64,000 nt of DNA, taken from the NCBI GenBank assembly GCA_936432065.2, contig OW386286.2, positions 84,943,652 to 85,007,651 of the forward strand, in the 5' to 3' direction. The notes under the pieces were generated by a model. It was not told where the DNA came from and did not search any database. It was given only the letters and a program-made list of their open reading frames with translations. Below, piece after piece: positions 47,171 to 57,699 of this stretch. A program made the translations under genes and the position numbers. Origin of the DNA: Rutpela maculata. Taxonomy: Eukaryota > Arthropoda > Insecta > Coleoptera > Cerambycidae. Numbering within the stretch: the stretch's first letter is position 1; each line of letters opens with the position of its first letter.

Positions 47171-47790
47171 ATTATACTGTCCACGTCCACGTAGGAACAA
47201 ATAAAACATACACAGATGATATCGTTTTACGTACATAAAATGGACAATTAGGCGACATCCATTTATCTTTGGAGCATATTTGTACAATAAATGGACTTTA
47301 ATGGGACATATTCACTAGTTGTTCAAATAGGAACACAAAATGTACTTTCTTTTATGTATATTATAAATGGACGTCCATAGAAGATGTAGTTTATGTACAT
47401 AAAAGGGACAATTATGGGACATTAATTTATTCACCATCAACGTTTGTACAATAAATGGGCTTTAGCGGGACATCCATTAGTTGTCCAAGCAGGAACATAA
47501 AGTATTTGTACATTCATGTACAGTAAATGGACATCCCTAGGATGTCCACTCAATACCCCATAGAGGACGTACATAAAATGAGCATCCATAGGACGTCCAT
47601 CCAATGTCCATGGACATTTGTACAGTAATTGGATCTTAATCGGACATCCATTGGATGTCCTGTACTATTAAGGTAATATATCCGACAGATTGCACCATGC
47701 GTACTCGGTTTAATCATTCTGAACTTTTCATATAATATAACCTGCAATAGTTTAAATTTCCGAGAGCTTCCCAATTTTCCATTCACAAAG

Positions 47791-47970
47791 ATGAATCAGG
47801 TGGATAAAAAGTATTATGGCAGTTGGTCTTTAATTCGTTTAAAAGCAGAGCTGAGGAAAAGAGGCGCCAGAGTTTTTGAAAAAAGGCTGATTTGGTTGAA
47901 AGGTGTGCAGAATTCTGGTTATGAAATTATCGAAATTAAAAACAAAATCCACCTGTTTTCGAATACGTAA
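47791..47970 (+). pseudogene. SAP-domain fragment with frameshift
   Basis: A 59-codon frame from an ATG: MNQVDKKYYGSWSLIRLKAE, then LRKRGARVFEK. It matches the SAP helix-extended-helix (W...LK.ELRKRGA...G.KADLVERL). In the next frame the rest is recognisable as KADLVERCAEFWL, so a one-base shift in an A-run breaks it at about 47880. In insects such SAP modules start a multi-copy family of transposon-associated proteins, some with YqaJ-like nuclease domains. That wider assignment is inferred from memory of the family. Confidence 0.5.
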
Positions 47971-48650
47971 TATAGTCATTCTCAAGAAAATGATTTTTAC
48001 AAACAACACTGAAGTTTGTAGGTTTCCACCTAATTTGTTTTACCCATAATCGCCGGAGACGTTCATTCTTAGGAAATAAAAAATGTCCTCCTGTGTTGGA
48101 ACACAGCAACATGTTTTCATTTTATACGTTTTTGAATTAATTTTGTTTATTCAAAGCATTAACATTTATAGTAAACTCATCGACCTATAGTAGGTCGATG
48201 ATTCAAAGAGATACTGTTCGTATTGACATTGGATATAACATAACCCCAACAGCGCGAACAACCCACATACCTAGAAAGGTACGTGAAACAACCGAGTACG
48301 ACTGCTGCACTCTGGCGGAAATAATAAAAAGAAAGGTTCCCTGGGTTGTTGACGAATTCTCAAAAATGATGAAATATGTTAGTGGAGGCGTTAATTTAGT
48401 TATATCTTTAATTTGAAAGAAAAATTCTAAGCGCAACATATTAAAAAAAATTATTAAAGTTCGACTATTTTAATGTATCACGAAAACGGAAGTGGCATCA
48501 TAACGGCAGTTACATGAGAAGTTATATGCAGAACAACAGAAGAGGAACAAGTTGACATTGTTGGCAATAAAGAAAATAACTTCAAATGTCAAAATTGAAT
48601 TTGACATTTAATTAGAAGTTTTTAGAGTTTGGTATTTATTTTCTTTCAAA

Positions 48651-48764
48651 ATGATTGAGGCAGGATTTATAAAAGCCAATTCTGATTTTTTACCTTCTAT
48701 AGACATATTTATGGCCAGCGAATTTTTAAAAAGAGATGATCGTTTTAGCATTGCAGGAGGTTAG
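48651..48764 (+). pseudogene. Short exon-like fragment, SAP/YqaJ-type family
   Basis: 37 codons from ATG to TAG, including LPSIDIFMASEFLKRDDRFS. It resembles the LP.I....I..FL....F block that follows the SAP domain in the multi-copy insect family noted at 47791. It is too short to be sure. Confidence 0.3.
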
Positions 48765-49344
48765 TGGTGCAAAAGTCGCGAGGTACATACGTTACAGCTA
48801 TAGTTTTGATTATAAATATTAGAAAATATTCATTTTTACGTTCACCATTCATTACTGGAACACTTAAGGAAAGTTTTTTCGGTGAATTGTTGGTAATACT
48901 TACACAGTACGGCACAAAACACCAATTAAACTTAGATTTATCCATAACTTTATGCCCCTAAAATAAACCGAAATATAACCTAGAAACGTCAATTGAAGTT
49001 GACATTAGGTTTGATCACACAGTCTGAACTACTGCATCAGTGTAGATAATAGAAGGAGATATAGTGAGACTATACATAAGTTGAAGAACACTGGTACATA
49101 TAGTGTGGGGTTTTTGAACAAACTTATTAGTGTGAGATCCCAGCGCTGCCAGACCTACGTCATTTTAGCAAAGCTAATATTTTGACAACGGATAGTGTAA
49201 TATCTAGTTAAGAACGTATGCGTATTTGCTAGCTTGAAAGCGGGGCGCTTTTGCAGAAAACAGGTACAAAAGGTACATACAAATTTTCACACCTACGTTA
49301 AAGTATGATAGCTGATTTATTTTTCAAGTGATACGCTAACGACA

Positions 49345-49577
49345 TCGTGTAAGCGTCAATCTCCGAATCTTAAAGTCCGATTGCATCTGTTGTTACAGCC
49401 GAAGCTAAACCCCTTCACCCGATCACCTACCTACCGCGACGTTGCACGCCGCGGTGGGGTGATCGGCTCCAGACTGGACCCAGCCGAGGCTCATTCATGT
49501 ATTTAAACTTTAATAAATATCTTTGATTTGATTTAAAGTCCGAGGTTCGATCCCTGAGCGTTCTCAGTTTTTTTTTT
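49345..49577 (+). ncRNA. tRNA-like Pol III module, left arm
   Basis: A box TCGTGTAAGCG (49345-49355, 10 of 11), B box GGTTCGATCCC (49544-49554, perfect) and a T10 run at 49568-49577. The anticodon loop reads CUCCGAA, Arg-like (CCG). It is interrupted by a 152-bp LINE tail. Confidence 0.55.
49381..49532 (+). mobile_element. Very short jockey-type LINE 3' end
   Basis: TTAAAGTCCGA flanks it (49370-49380 and 49533-49543). It contains GATCGGCTCCAGACTGGAC and ends AATAAATATCTTTGATTTGA, the same 3' block as the LINE at 40193 (inverted) and the inserts in HINE family C. Confidence 0.75.
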
Positions 49578-49679
49578 CAAATATACGTACTAAGAAAAAA
49601 GTTATGGCCAAAAATAATAAATATTTCCCTATCGGTTGTCTCTTTCTTGGTAATCGCCACTTTAAGTTAATATTTGTTG

Positions 49680-49731
49680 AAAAAAAAAGCTGAGAACACT
49701 CAGGATCGAACCTCGGACCTTAAGATTCGGA
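49680..49731 (-). ncRNA. tRNA-like 3' half, right arm
   Basis: Mirror of the left-arm module. B box GGTTCGATCCT on the minus strand (49702-49712) and a T-run downstream (A-run at 49680-49688). The 5' half lies beyond the LINE at 50783-50870. Confidence 0.45.
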
Positions 49732-50782
49732 CCAATTAGACCAATTACAATTCTTTTATTTTATTTAGCTGTGGTTTACATTTCATTTTTTTTTATCATT
49801 TTATATATATCATATATTTCAGTTTACAATCAATAAACATTACGTCCCATTATCGCGAACGAGCGCGAAGAGTGACGCAACGGCCGGATATTGTTGGCAA
49901 ATGATTTCTTTGATAATGTAATTTTATTTATAGTAACGATTTCTTTTCAGTTTAATCGTATTTAATAGCAATATAAAAGATTTCACATTTCTAAAAAATT
50001 TATTTTGTTTTTACAGGAGAATTGAGAGTAATATTTATAAAATGCAGGGAAAAATAAAAACAAAAACCCTACTTCAGACGTCAAGATGTAAAAACAACTA
50101 TCTACTTTGGTGGTAGATTATTTGTTGGTAATAGAGAATTCGACGGAGGGTCAAGGGGTGTAAGGGGAAGGGTATAAGGTAGTGGTTTTGATGGTAAGGT
50201 GGTTTGTATGGTCTGAGTGTTTTATGGGGGAAATTTTTGTTATTCAGCGAGTGGAGTGTCGTATATTGGAAGACGTTCGTAAATGTATTTATGTGTGTGC
50301 GTAATGTTGTCGTGTCGTCTTATGTTTGTTATGTTTTGGGTCAGTTGTGAATTTACTAATTTGAATGTGAAAAATCTTTGGGAAGTCTCGTCTATAAAAT
50401 CGCGCATCATTTGCACCCCAGTTATTCTGTGCAATTCAGCAATTGTTATGTATCTAGGAGAGTTAGTTAACAAACGCAGCAGCTTATTCTGTGTTCTTTG
50501 CAGTCTAAGGCACTGTGCATCCGAGATTAAATTCCAGGACGCACAGGCATATGTTAAAATTGGTCGGAAAATTACTTTATACAAGCAGATTTTATTGTCC
50601 ACAGACAATCTGCTGCGTCTATTAACTAATGGATAAAGCTTACTTAAAGAAGCGTAAGTTTTATTTATTACTTTGGTTATATGAGGTGCAAATGATAGCC
50701 GTGTGTCCAGTGTAAGTCCAAGTAAATTTACAGTTTTCCGTTCAATTATGTCATGGTTGTCTAATTTTAGTTTCGTAATTGT
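49732..50782 (-). mobile_element. Jockey-clade LINE, 5'-truncated, in right tRNA-like arm
   Basis: A 12-bp duplication TTAAGATTCGGA is exact on both sides (49720-49731 and 50783-50794). It is oriented on the minus strand, with RT sequence at its 5' end and a long 3' UTR. Confidence 0.85.
50240..50771 (-). pseudogene. Jockey RT C-terminal segment
   Basis: An open minus frame from LLGLTLDTRLSFAPHITKVI through SLSKLYPLVNRRSRLSVDNK, then the LYKVIFRPILTYACASWNL core and LRLQRTQNKLLRLLTNSPRY, to a stop at 50240. These are the YLG...D..L.F...I, LY..LIRPI.TYA...W and LQ..QNK.LR blocks of jockey-clade ORF2. It lacks the catalytic half because of 5' truncation, and no stop interrupts what remains. 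Confidence 0.8.
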
Positions 50783-51163
50783 TTAAGATTCGGAGGTTGA
50801 TGCTTACACCATGTCGTTAGCGTCTCACTTCAAAAATAAATCAGCTATCATACTTTAACGTAGGAGCGAAAAATTTGTACCTGTTTCCTGCAAAAGCGCC
50901 CCGCTTTCAAGCTAGCAAATACGCATACGTTCTTAATTAGATATTACACTATCCGTTGTCAAAATATTAGCTTTGCTAAAATGACGTAGGTCTGGCGGCT
51001 CTGGGATCTTGGACTATATTAAATATAGTGTCAAATTCAATTGACGTTATTCTCTTTTTTTTCTCTGTCGCTATCAACAGTTTATAACTTCGTATCCTTT
51101 TTTTGTCGTTTAATAACTAACTTCTCAGCAGACTGCCGTTATGTTGTTACCTCCATTTTAAAT

Positions 51164-51997
51164 GCATGTATTTTTAAAATTGATATTGTAATATTATGAG
51201 ACTTTATTTTCAACATGTTTCGAATGATTTTTTATGAAGAAATGTTATTGTTCAACACAGATTCTATTAAAACTTTAACTTGCGGCGACATTTTTGGGAA
51301 AATATCACAGTTACTGCGTCAAATATCTGCCGTTTTGAAATATTCAATTCTTCAACGAAGAAATTTTTTTTCTCACTGTATTAACATTCAAAAAATCGTA
51401 AATTTTATAAGTTTTATAATTCTTTTTTGATGCTTTATCGATTTTCATTATAAAAGAAAATTGTGCAACTTCCCCATTACTAGGTGAGAATAACGGGAAC
51501 TGAGATAATTGCAAAAATCTGCAGCGAAGCACTAATTTTTCCTTTCTGGCGGCTGTAAATCGTGAAGTATTAACGATAGAGATACATACATTTTAATAGA
51601 GGTTGTAGCTTTTTTCTATTCCCTACAATATAATTTTCTCTACAAGATAAATTTAATTTTAACAGAAAATGAGATAATCTGGAAAAACAAATTTTGACCA
51701 TCATTTTTCCAACATGGCGGTCGTGGTGGAGACGATATTTTTGTGGAAAACTTGATTTATGATTGGGGCAATCCCTCTCTAGTATCAAAAAAGAAAATCT
51801 CTTTTAGGAATTATACACGGGTTAAATGACAGATTGACTGTACTAATATAGGTAGGTGGGTATGAGCTGAAGTGAGTGTTATAATCCGATCGAAAATTTT
51901 CTCTTCTTTTCCAAATTTTAAAATTAAATATTTACATTATGATCCAAGAGCACATGTATTTTTGAAAATATAAAAGTTAAAGTAAGAATTCACAAAA
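51164..51997. other. Unassigned sequence
   Basis: AT-rich, with no supportable gene. The 60-72 residue frames on both strands overlap each other. Confidence 0.35.
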
Positions 51998-52668
51998 GCG
52001 AGGTGGGGGTAGGGATAGGGGGGTGGTAGTGGCGATGGATGAAGTATAAAGAATATTTTGAGGCCTTTGGTTCTTGAACACACTCTAAATCACATTTTTT
52101 TCACGCCCCTTTTTAATAATGGGGTGGGGGTAGTAATAGGAGTGGCTAATGTAAAAAGATTTCTTGAGACATTAGGTTCTCTTGTATATAATAAATACCA
52201 ATTTTATGGACTCTTACCTGCTTGATTTACCCATTTACCCTCATTTACCCCAATTTACCCCCCAACTCTTCAACGGAATAAGACGAAAATATAATCCGGT
52301 CCCAGATCTCGTTAAAATACATTTGTATACCTTTTAAGTCAATATCTTAAACGGTTCCAGAGTAATCGTGCATACAAGAAAAAGTTACAGACAGACCGAC
52401 AGACCGACAGGCAAAAATTTTTTTTTGTTGAAACTTACCCAACAAGCAAATTTTAAATGTTATATAACTATTTTGTTTTATTACAATTTTATAAAGGTAA
52501 TAAAATAGCAACAAAACAAAATTGTTGTAGAAATGACAATTATAAAACAAATTTGTTTATTAAAATTGTTGTTAAAATCTCGACGTTTCATAACATTCTA
52601 AGCCTATTTGAACAATAATCATTTTAAAGAAAAAATTTGTCGTTACTACCACTGGATGTGGAAGTAAT
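51998..52668 (-). mobile_element. HINE family A, copy A5, 3' tip missing
   Basis: A G-rich GGTGGGGGTAGGG stretch at the left, a GACAGACCGACAGACCGACAGG run (52392) and the 5' hairpin CACTGGATGTGGAAGTAA at the right end. A ~140-bp AT-rich insert (52438-52576, starting CCCAACAAGCAAATTTT) interrupts the AACTTA/AAATCTCGACG junction. Confidence 0.65.
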
Positions 52669-53949
52669 TAAATATTCAGCAATAATATTATTGAATGAGT
52701 ATAAATGCGTACCGAATTGTTCCGTATATGTTTGCACAACTTGGTTACTAATGTTAAAAGAAGAACTTAAACTGAACATTGTTTAAAATAAAACTATCAA
52801 CTACGTATATCAACAGTTCTGTATAAGCAGTAAGTATCTATGGATATTGAATATAAAAATATATTCTTAAAGCTATGTATTATATACACAACACATAAAC
52901 ATTTTCGTAATAAAACTTTGAGAATGCAAAATACGTTATTTCTTTATTTTTGTTCTTATTCATTTTCTTGTCAAATAACGCCCCTAGCTGAAGTAAAAGT
53001 GACAGGCGTAGATGGATGTTTTTCAGTAAAATATTGGACAATTGTATTATTTTGTGGATTTCATGGACATTGTTTTAGAAGAAAATACATGTTGCAAAGA
53101 ATCCCAACAAGAAATACAGAAAATATAGATATTATATAAATATTCAGAATCCTCAAAGGAAAACTATGTAAAGAAATGATAGTTTGTGTTTACATTGCTT
53201 GTGGTTTAAAAAAGTGTTTTATTAGATAGAGAAAACAAAATTTAAAGAAATATTCGTTCACATCATGGAAGAAAGATATATCGTGACATCTTTTAAATTG
53301 CCCAGTAATATTTAAAAATTATATTGGGTTTGTTACCGTTTCAGGAAAAGAGCATAATGGCAGTTTTATTATGAGAAAACGTGCTCATATATTTGGAACA
53401 CAAAACGCTGTGCCTGATGTTGGCACTTGTTCAAAATTACACGCCATAATAAATAAATGAAACTACGATGTGTAAGCGATAGGGTGTCCAAAATACCAAG
53501 CGGGCACAAGGACCTCGCGCCATTTTACGTTGATAATGCACATAACAAATGTACGTTCTTTGTTGCACATCTCATCGAGCGTATTAATTCCGACATTCTC
53601 CGGAATAATTTATAAGACTGCTAGCGGGAGAACAATTTTTCTCCTGCTCGGTACTTTATGTCACTTCAAATTGCCAGTGCTGATTTCTGTCTCTTTGATG
53701 TACCAAATTTACTTAATTCTTAACTGAATTATTCTTTCGAACTAACTGAAACATTTGTTACTGGAAATTTATATGGCCTTCCTACTTTAATACTTTGTTT
53801 TTGTTTTTCCAAAACGTTTTGAATTTAGATCTAAAATATGATCAACAATACTTTAAACACAAGAAATGTAACCTATTTTTCGTTATATTATACGATTATT
53901 GCTTTATAATTGAACTGAAATGAAAATTTAAAGTCATTTTAAACTGCCA
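52669..53949. other. Unassigned sequence
   Basis: The 99-codon frame at 52840-53139 (MDIEYKNIFLKLCIIYTTHK...) has no recognisable family, no splice or promoter support and a random-looking composition. I do not call it a gene. Confidence 0.35.
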
Positions 53950-54749
53950 CCCAGATAGCACAAAGATGTCTTTAAGATGTCTTAAAGACGCCTTTCACTA
54001 CGTTTTAAAGACTTCCGTTTACGCCTTACAGACGTCTTAATAACGTCTTATTTAGGTCTTATGTTAAAAATCCAGTCTTACAGACGTCTTTTCAAGGTCC
54101 ATTATTGGTCAAAAACACCTAAAATTGAAAAAAGTTCATTTGTATATCGGTTTTACAAGTAACAGTTACTTTTATCAGAACCGACCAAAACTTCTCTAGT
54201 AATTATTTTAACAAAAAAAAACGGTTACTGCGTTTTTTTTTTAGGCACCGAACCGCAGACTTCTTGATTTGTAAGTCAACGCTTTAACCACCGGCAACTG
54301 AACGGCTTATGTTATTATTCACTTAAAGACTGTATAGTTGGAAATTGCAACGGCTAAATTTTGCTGATCAATCCGGCTGTAATTTATTATGCTAACATTA
54401 ATCTTTCATTTATATCTAATAATATTATTAATAATTTACAATAAAGAAAATATTAAATTAATAATGACAAATTACAAATTGCTATAAAAAATACACTAGA
54501 CATTTTACAAAAATAATGGTCAAATATAAACAAAAACATTGTAAAACTGAAAAAACAGCTTTGTTAACATTTTTTTGTTTTTGACGTCGTAATTATGGCG
54601 TCTTAGAAAAGTGTTTAAGATGTAAAAATCAGACATCTTAAAGACGGCTAAGGAAAGACGTCTTCAAGACATCTTTATAAGGAATTAAGACGTTCCGACC
54701 TAAATAAGACATAATAAGGACGTCTTAAAAACATCTTGTGCTATCTGGG
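53950..54749. mobile_element. TIR element with AGACGTCT hexamer arrays
   Basis: 800 bp. Tips CCCAGATAGCACAAAGATGT and, inverted, CCCAGATAGCACAAGATGTT. Arrays of AAGACGTCTT-type palindromes follow at about 53970-54090 and 54600-54735. The interior is AT-rich and holds a tRNA-like sequence but no transposase. The architecture parallels 42572-47676 with a different hexamer. Confidence 0.8.
54244..54300 (-). ncRNA. tRNA-Val-like relic
   Basis: On the minus strand, A box TGGTTAAAGCG (54280-54290, fits consensus), anticodon stem-loop TTGACTTACAAATCAA (loop CUUACAA, UAC) and B-like GGTTCGGTGCC (54244-54254). An A10 run follows instead of a T-run, suggesting a retrotransposed or SINE-derived tRNA. 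Confidence 0.45.
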
Positions 54750-55420
54750 CACCGGTTGATAAGAATTTTGTCTGCTCCCTCTATAATAAGTAGGCTATTG
54801 TCACATTGTTTTCAAGCAGGTAAGTTGATTTTACCGGGAAAGACTAATTGCTATTGACGACGGGAGGTAAGTAAGCTACTTACCTCCCTTGGGTAAATAA
54901 GTGTTTTCAAGCAGACTACGTGACATCCATTATTATCAAAAAAATTACTCAGTGTCACTGCCAGCATAAATGATCAAGAAATGTAAAATCTGATTTTTAT
55001 TTCATGAACTGTAGCTGTGGGAGCAGATAAAACGTTATACACTACGCAGGAAGTAAGTAACTTTGACCAGTCTCGGACCTTGTTGCCAGCCCTCACTACG
55101 TTAGGACGCAAAATCGTCTACGACTGGTAAAAACTACTTAACTCCCTTGTAGTGTAAATAATTATTTATTCGGTTGTTATGAAGTTTTTTATCTGTCAAA
55201 TCTGACGCTTTGCCAGTTTTAAATAATGATTAATGTAAATTAAACATTTGACATTCTTCTGGAAGTATTAGAAGAAGCATCTGCTACAAGCGCGAATTTG
55301 TTCCCTGAAAGAGCTAAATCACGATATCAACAAGAATATAAAGATTTGTTGTAGTGCGGCCAATGCAAAAACGTGAATATAACACAGGTCTACAAAAAAA
55401 AGTCTTGTCCTAAGGATCTT
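54750..55420. other. Unassigned sequence; small inverted repeat
   Basis: GGGAGGTAAGTAAGCTACTTACCTCCC (54861-54887) is a near-perfect hairpin. AAAGTCTTGTCCTAAGG at 55398 recurs inverted at 59715 in a LINE fragment. Confidence 0.45.
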
Positions 55421-55422
55421 AT

Positions 55423-56292
55423 CTAACTTTTCTGAAGTATACCTATTTACGCACTGAAGCCCATTTTGGAAACACAGACATTTTCTATTGTGTCAGTTTC
55501 CCTCCATCACCCCCTTTTATCCCCTAAAAAGACCTTAAATGAGATATTTCTTCATGTATTGACAGTTAATAGAGTTTTTTTTATTTTATAAAATTATGAG
55601 TAGGTACATGATGATGCCAAAGTTTGAATCTTCCACCCCTTACCACCTCTCGCTACCTTCTTAAGGAAATAAAAACTGCATTTTCCCATATCACTTATTG
55701 ACATTACTGTCAACCATGTATTTTATTTATATTGCAAAGTTATGAGTATATATTGATGTCGACATTACCGAAGGTTGAATTATTTAATCTCTACCAACCT
55801 TACTATTCTCTCAGTGAGGTAAAAACCGATTTTTTAAATTAATTTTCGGTTGCCATTAAATTTTGGTTTATGTAGGATAATGCAGTTTTTACCTCACTGA
55901 GAGAGTAGTAAGGGGTAGTAAGGGTTGAATGATTCAACCTTCGGTAATGTCGACGTGATTATATATATACTCATAACTTTATAATATAAAGGATATAAAT
56001 TTGTTGGCCATTAAATGACGATTGATATAGAAAAACGCAGTTTTTACCTCCCTAAGGATATAGTGAGAGGTAGTAATGGGTGGAAGGTTCAAACTTTGGT
56101 CTTCATCATGTATTCATGGCTTTACGAAATTTAAAGAACTGTCTATTGACTATTTATATATGAAGAAAAATCTCATTTTTGACCTTTTTGGGCGATAAAA
56201 GGGGACGGCAGAGGGAAACTGGCGCGATCGAAAATTGTTTGTGTTCAAAACTGGCTTCAGCGAGTCAAAATACTTCAGAAAAGCTAATAACA
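55423..56292. mobile_element. Foldback MITE, ~400-bp arms
   Basis: TTTCTGAAGTAT at 55430 and ATACTTCAGAAAAGCTAA at 56270 start arms that pair throughout: CAGTTTCCCTC...CCCTTTTAT with its complement at 56190-56218; CAAAGTTTGAA with TTCAAACTTTG; GTCGACATTACCGAAGGTTGA with TTCAACCTTCGGTAATGTCGA; CTCTCAGTGAGGTAAAAAC with GTTTTTACCTCACTGAGAG. The loop is near 55820-55885. No coding region. Confidence 0.85.
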
Positions 56293-57094
56293 ATGAAAAT
56301 AATAATAATACTTTATTAATCCCTTATATCATTATACATGATATAGGATAAGTCAATTGGATAAAAATATGTACCGAGATATCGAGAAAGACTGAAAGTG
56401 ACGTCACACGGAAAAGTCACTAAAATTATCAAAATTGATTTCTATTCTACATACACTATTAAAACTAATTTCCTATGTTGCAAGAAGTAACGACTGGTTC
56501 TCGAGTCACTGTTACCAATCTGATGTCTGTCATTTTCGTGAATGTTATTATTATTGGCTTGTGTTTGATTTATCATTTATCTCCCTTTTTGACTAATAAA
56601 TCAATGATTTTCAACGCAATCAGTTCACTGTCGCTTGTGTGGCAAATTAATACTCGCTTTTTGTGTCAATACTGTAATTGCCTATATTTAAGGTTACTGT
56701 CGCCAACGTGAAAATGTTGAAAGTACCAGAAAATAGTACATATGTATGCAGTATGTAGGCGGCACCAAAACAATCTTTAGGGAGCGGCACGTTCAGTCTT
56801 TCTTGATCTCCCTGTATATGATACGTCAAATAACATAAGTGGAATAGTAAGAAATAATAAATTGAAAAAAAAATAGAAAAAATAGGTAAGAGTTTCTTTT
56901 TTTTTTTGTAAATATACTTACCCTTATTGTAAATAGTCTACATATGTAAAACATAAAAGTACAAGTACACAAAATATGAAAAATAATACCAATAAACATA
57001 AATTTATCTATTCAGGAAGGCATCAACGTAATAAAATGCACCGTCGATAACATATTTTTGACTTTAAGTTTATATGAATTAAAATTTTTAATAA
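56293..57094. other. Unassigned sequence with a LINE-like junction
   Basis: A (AAT)n patch at 56296-56312 is followed by ACTTTATTAATCCC, which looks like the inverted 3' end of a LINE. Just before 57094 the minus strand continues the LINE interrupted by HINE copy A6. Confidence 0.4.
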
Positions 57095-57699
57095 TTACTT
57101 CCACGTCCAGTGGAAGTAGTGACGACAAAAAAATTTAAAAAAATTTTTATTGTCCAAATAGGCTTAAACTGTCATGAAACGTCGAGATTTTAAGTTTGAG
57201 CGAAAAAAAATTTCTGTCTGTCGGTCTATATTTTCATCTTGTTCCGTTGAAGGGTTGGGGGGGTAAATTGGGGTAAATTTGGGGTAAATAGGTCAATCAA
57301 GCAGGTAAGAGTCCATAAAATTGGTATTTAGTATATATAAGAGAAGCTAAGGTCTCAAAAAAATTTTTGGCACTAGCCATCCCCATTACCACCCCCCACC
57401 CCCTTATTAAAGGGGATGAAAAAAAATTGTGATATAGTGTACCTATGTACAGGAACCAGAAACCTCAAAATATTTTTTTACTTCATCCACCTCCCACTAC
57501 CACCCCCCTATCACCACCCCCCACCCCACTACCGATGTGGGGTATTGTTTTATGGGTTTTTGGGGTAGAGGATTTCAAATATTATATTATTAAAGTTCCA
57601 TAAACAATTATTTTCACATACAAAGTTTTTTTCGTTGTGAGTGACTTGGATAGAGAATCTGGATGTGGAAGTAGTGATTCCTTGGGCAGCGGTTTTTTT
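57095..57699 (+). mobile_element. HINE family A, copy A6, inside a LINE
   Basis: From TTACTTCCACGTCCAGTGGA through the C-rich body to GGATGTGGAAGTAGTGATTC and TTGGGCAGCGGTTTTTT. LINE coding sequence resumes on both sides (YNSLPLDLK just right of it; NSYKLKVKNML just left of it on the minus strand). Confidence 0.75.

Larger units (their letters stand above)
42572..47676. mobile_element. Large TIR element with terminal palindromic-hexamer arrays
   Basis: Tips TTACCCTAATAGCACA on the left and, inverted, TTACCTTAATAGTACA on the right. Next to each tip is an array of degenerate palindromes of the type TGGACATCCA / GGACGTCC (about 42588-42860 and 47210-47665), with spaced TTTTGTACA motifs. The interior has no transposase; it is filled by HINE family A (43767-44455) and HINE family C (44907-46194) plus AT-rich DNA. 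It is probably a non-autonomous or gutted DNA transposon. The superfamily is not identified. Confidence 0.65.
49134..51010. mobile_element. Foldback element with tRNA-like modules, two LINE insertions
   Basis: The left arm (49134-49380 plus 49544-49600) and right arm (49680-49731 plus 50783-51010) are inverted repeats. They share GATCCCAG, GCCAGACCTACGTCATTTTA, AGCGGGGCGCTTTTGCAG and the tRNA-like part with GGTTCGATCC. Removing the two LINE insertions (49381-49532 and 49732-50782, each flanked by its own target duplication) gives a compact hairpin of about 670 bp. Confidence 0.75.
48483..51163. mobile_element. Outer inverted-repeat element around the Pol III foldback
   Basis: AAAACGGAAGTGGCATCATA with ACGGCAGTTACATGAGAAGTT (48483-48525) pairs with 51122-51163 at roughly 75%. 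A CGTCAATTGAA..TTGACA block at 48985-49006 pairs with 51028-51050. Inside are a short frame at 48651 (MIEAGFIKANSDFLPSIDIF, then FLKRDDRFSIAGG) and the inner foldback. The boundaries are approximate and the two inverted-repeat levels could be one decayed element. Confidence 0.4.

Noticed and set aside
52840..53139. 99-residue ORF as a host gene
   Set aside because: No recognisable domain, signal or paralogue; frames of this length occur by chance in this window.
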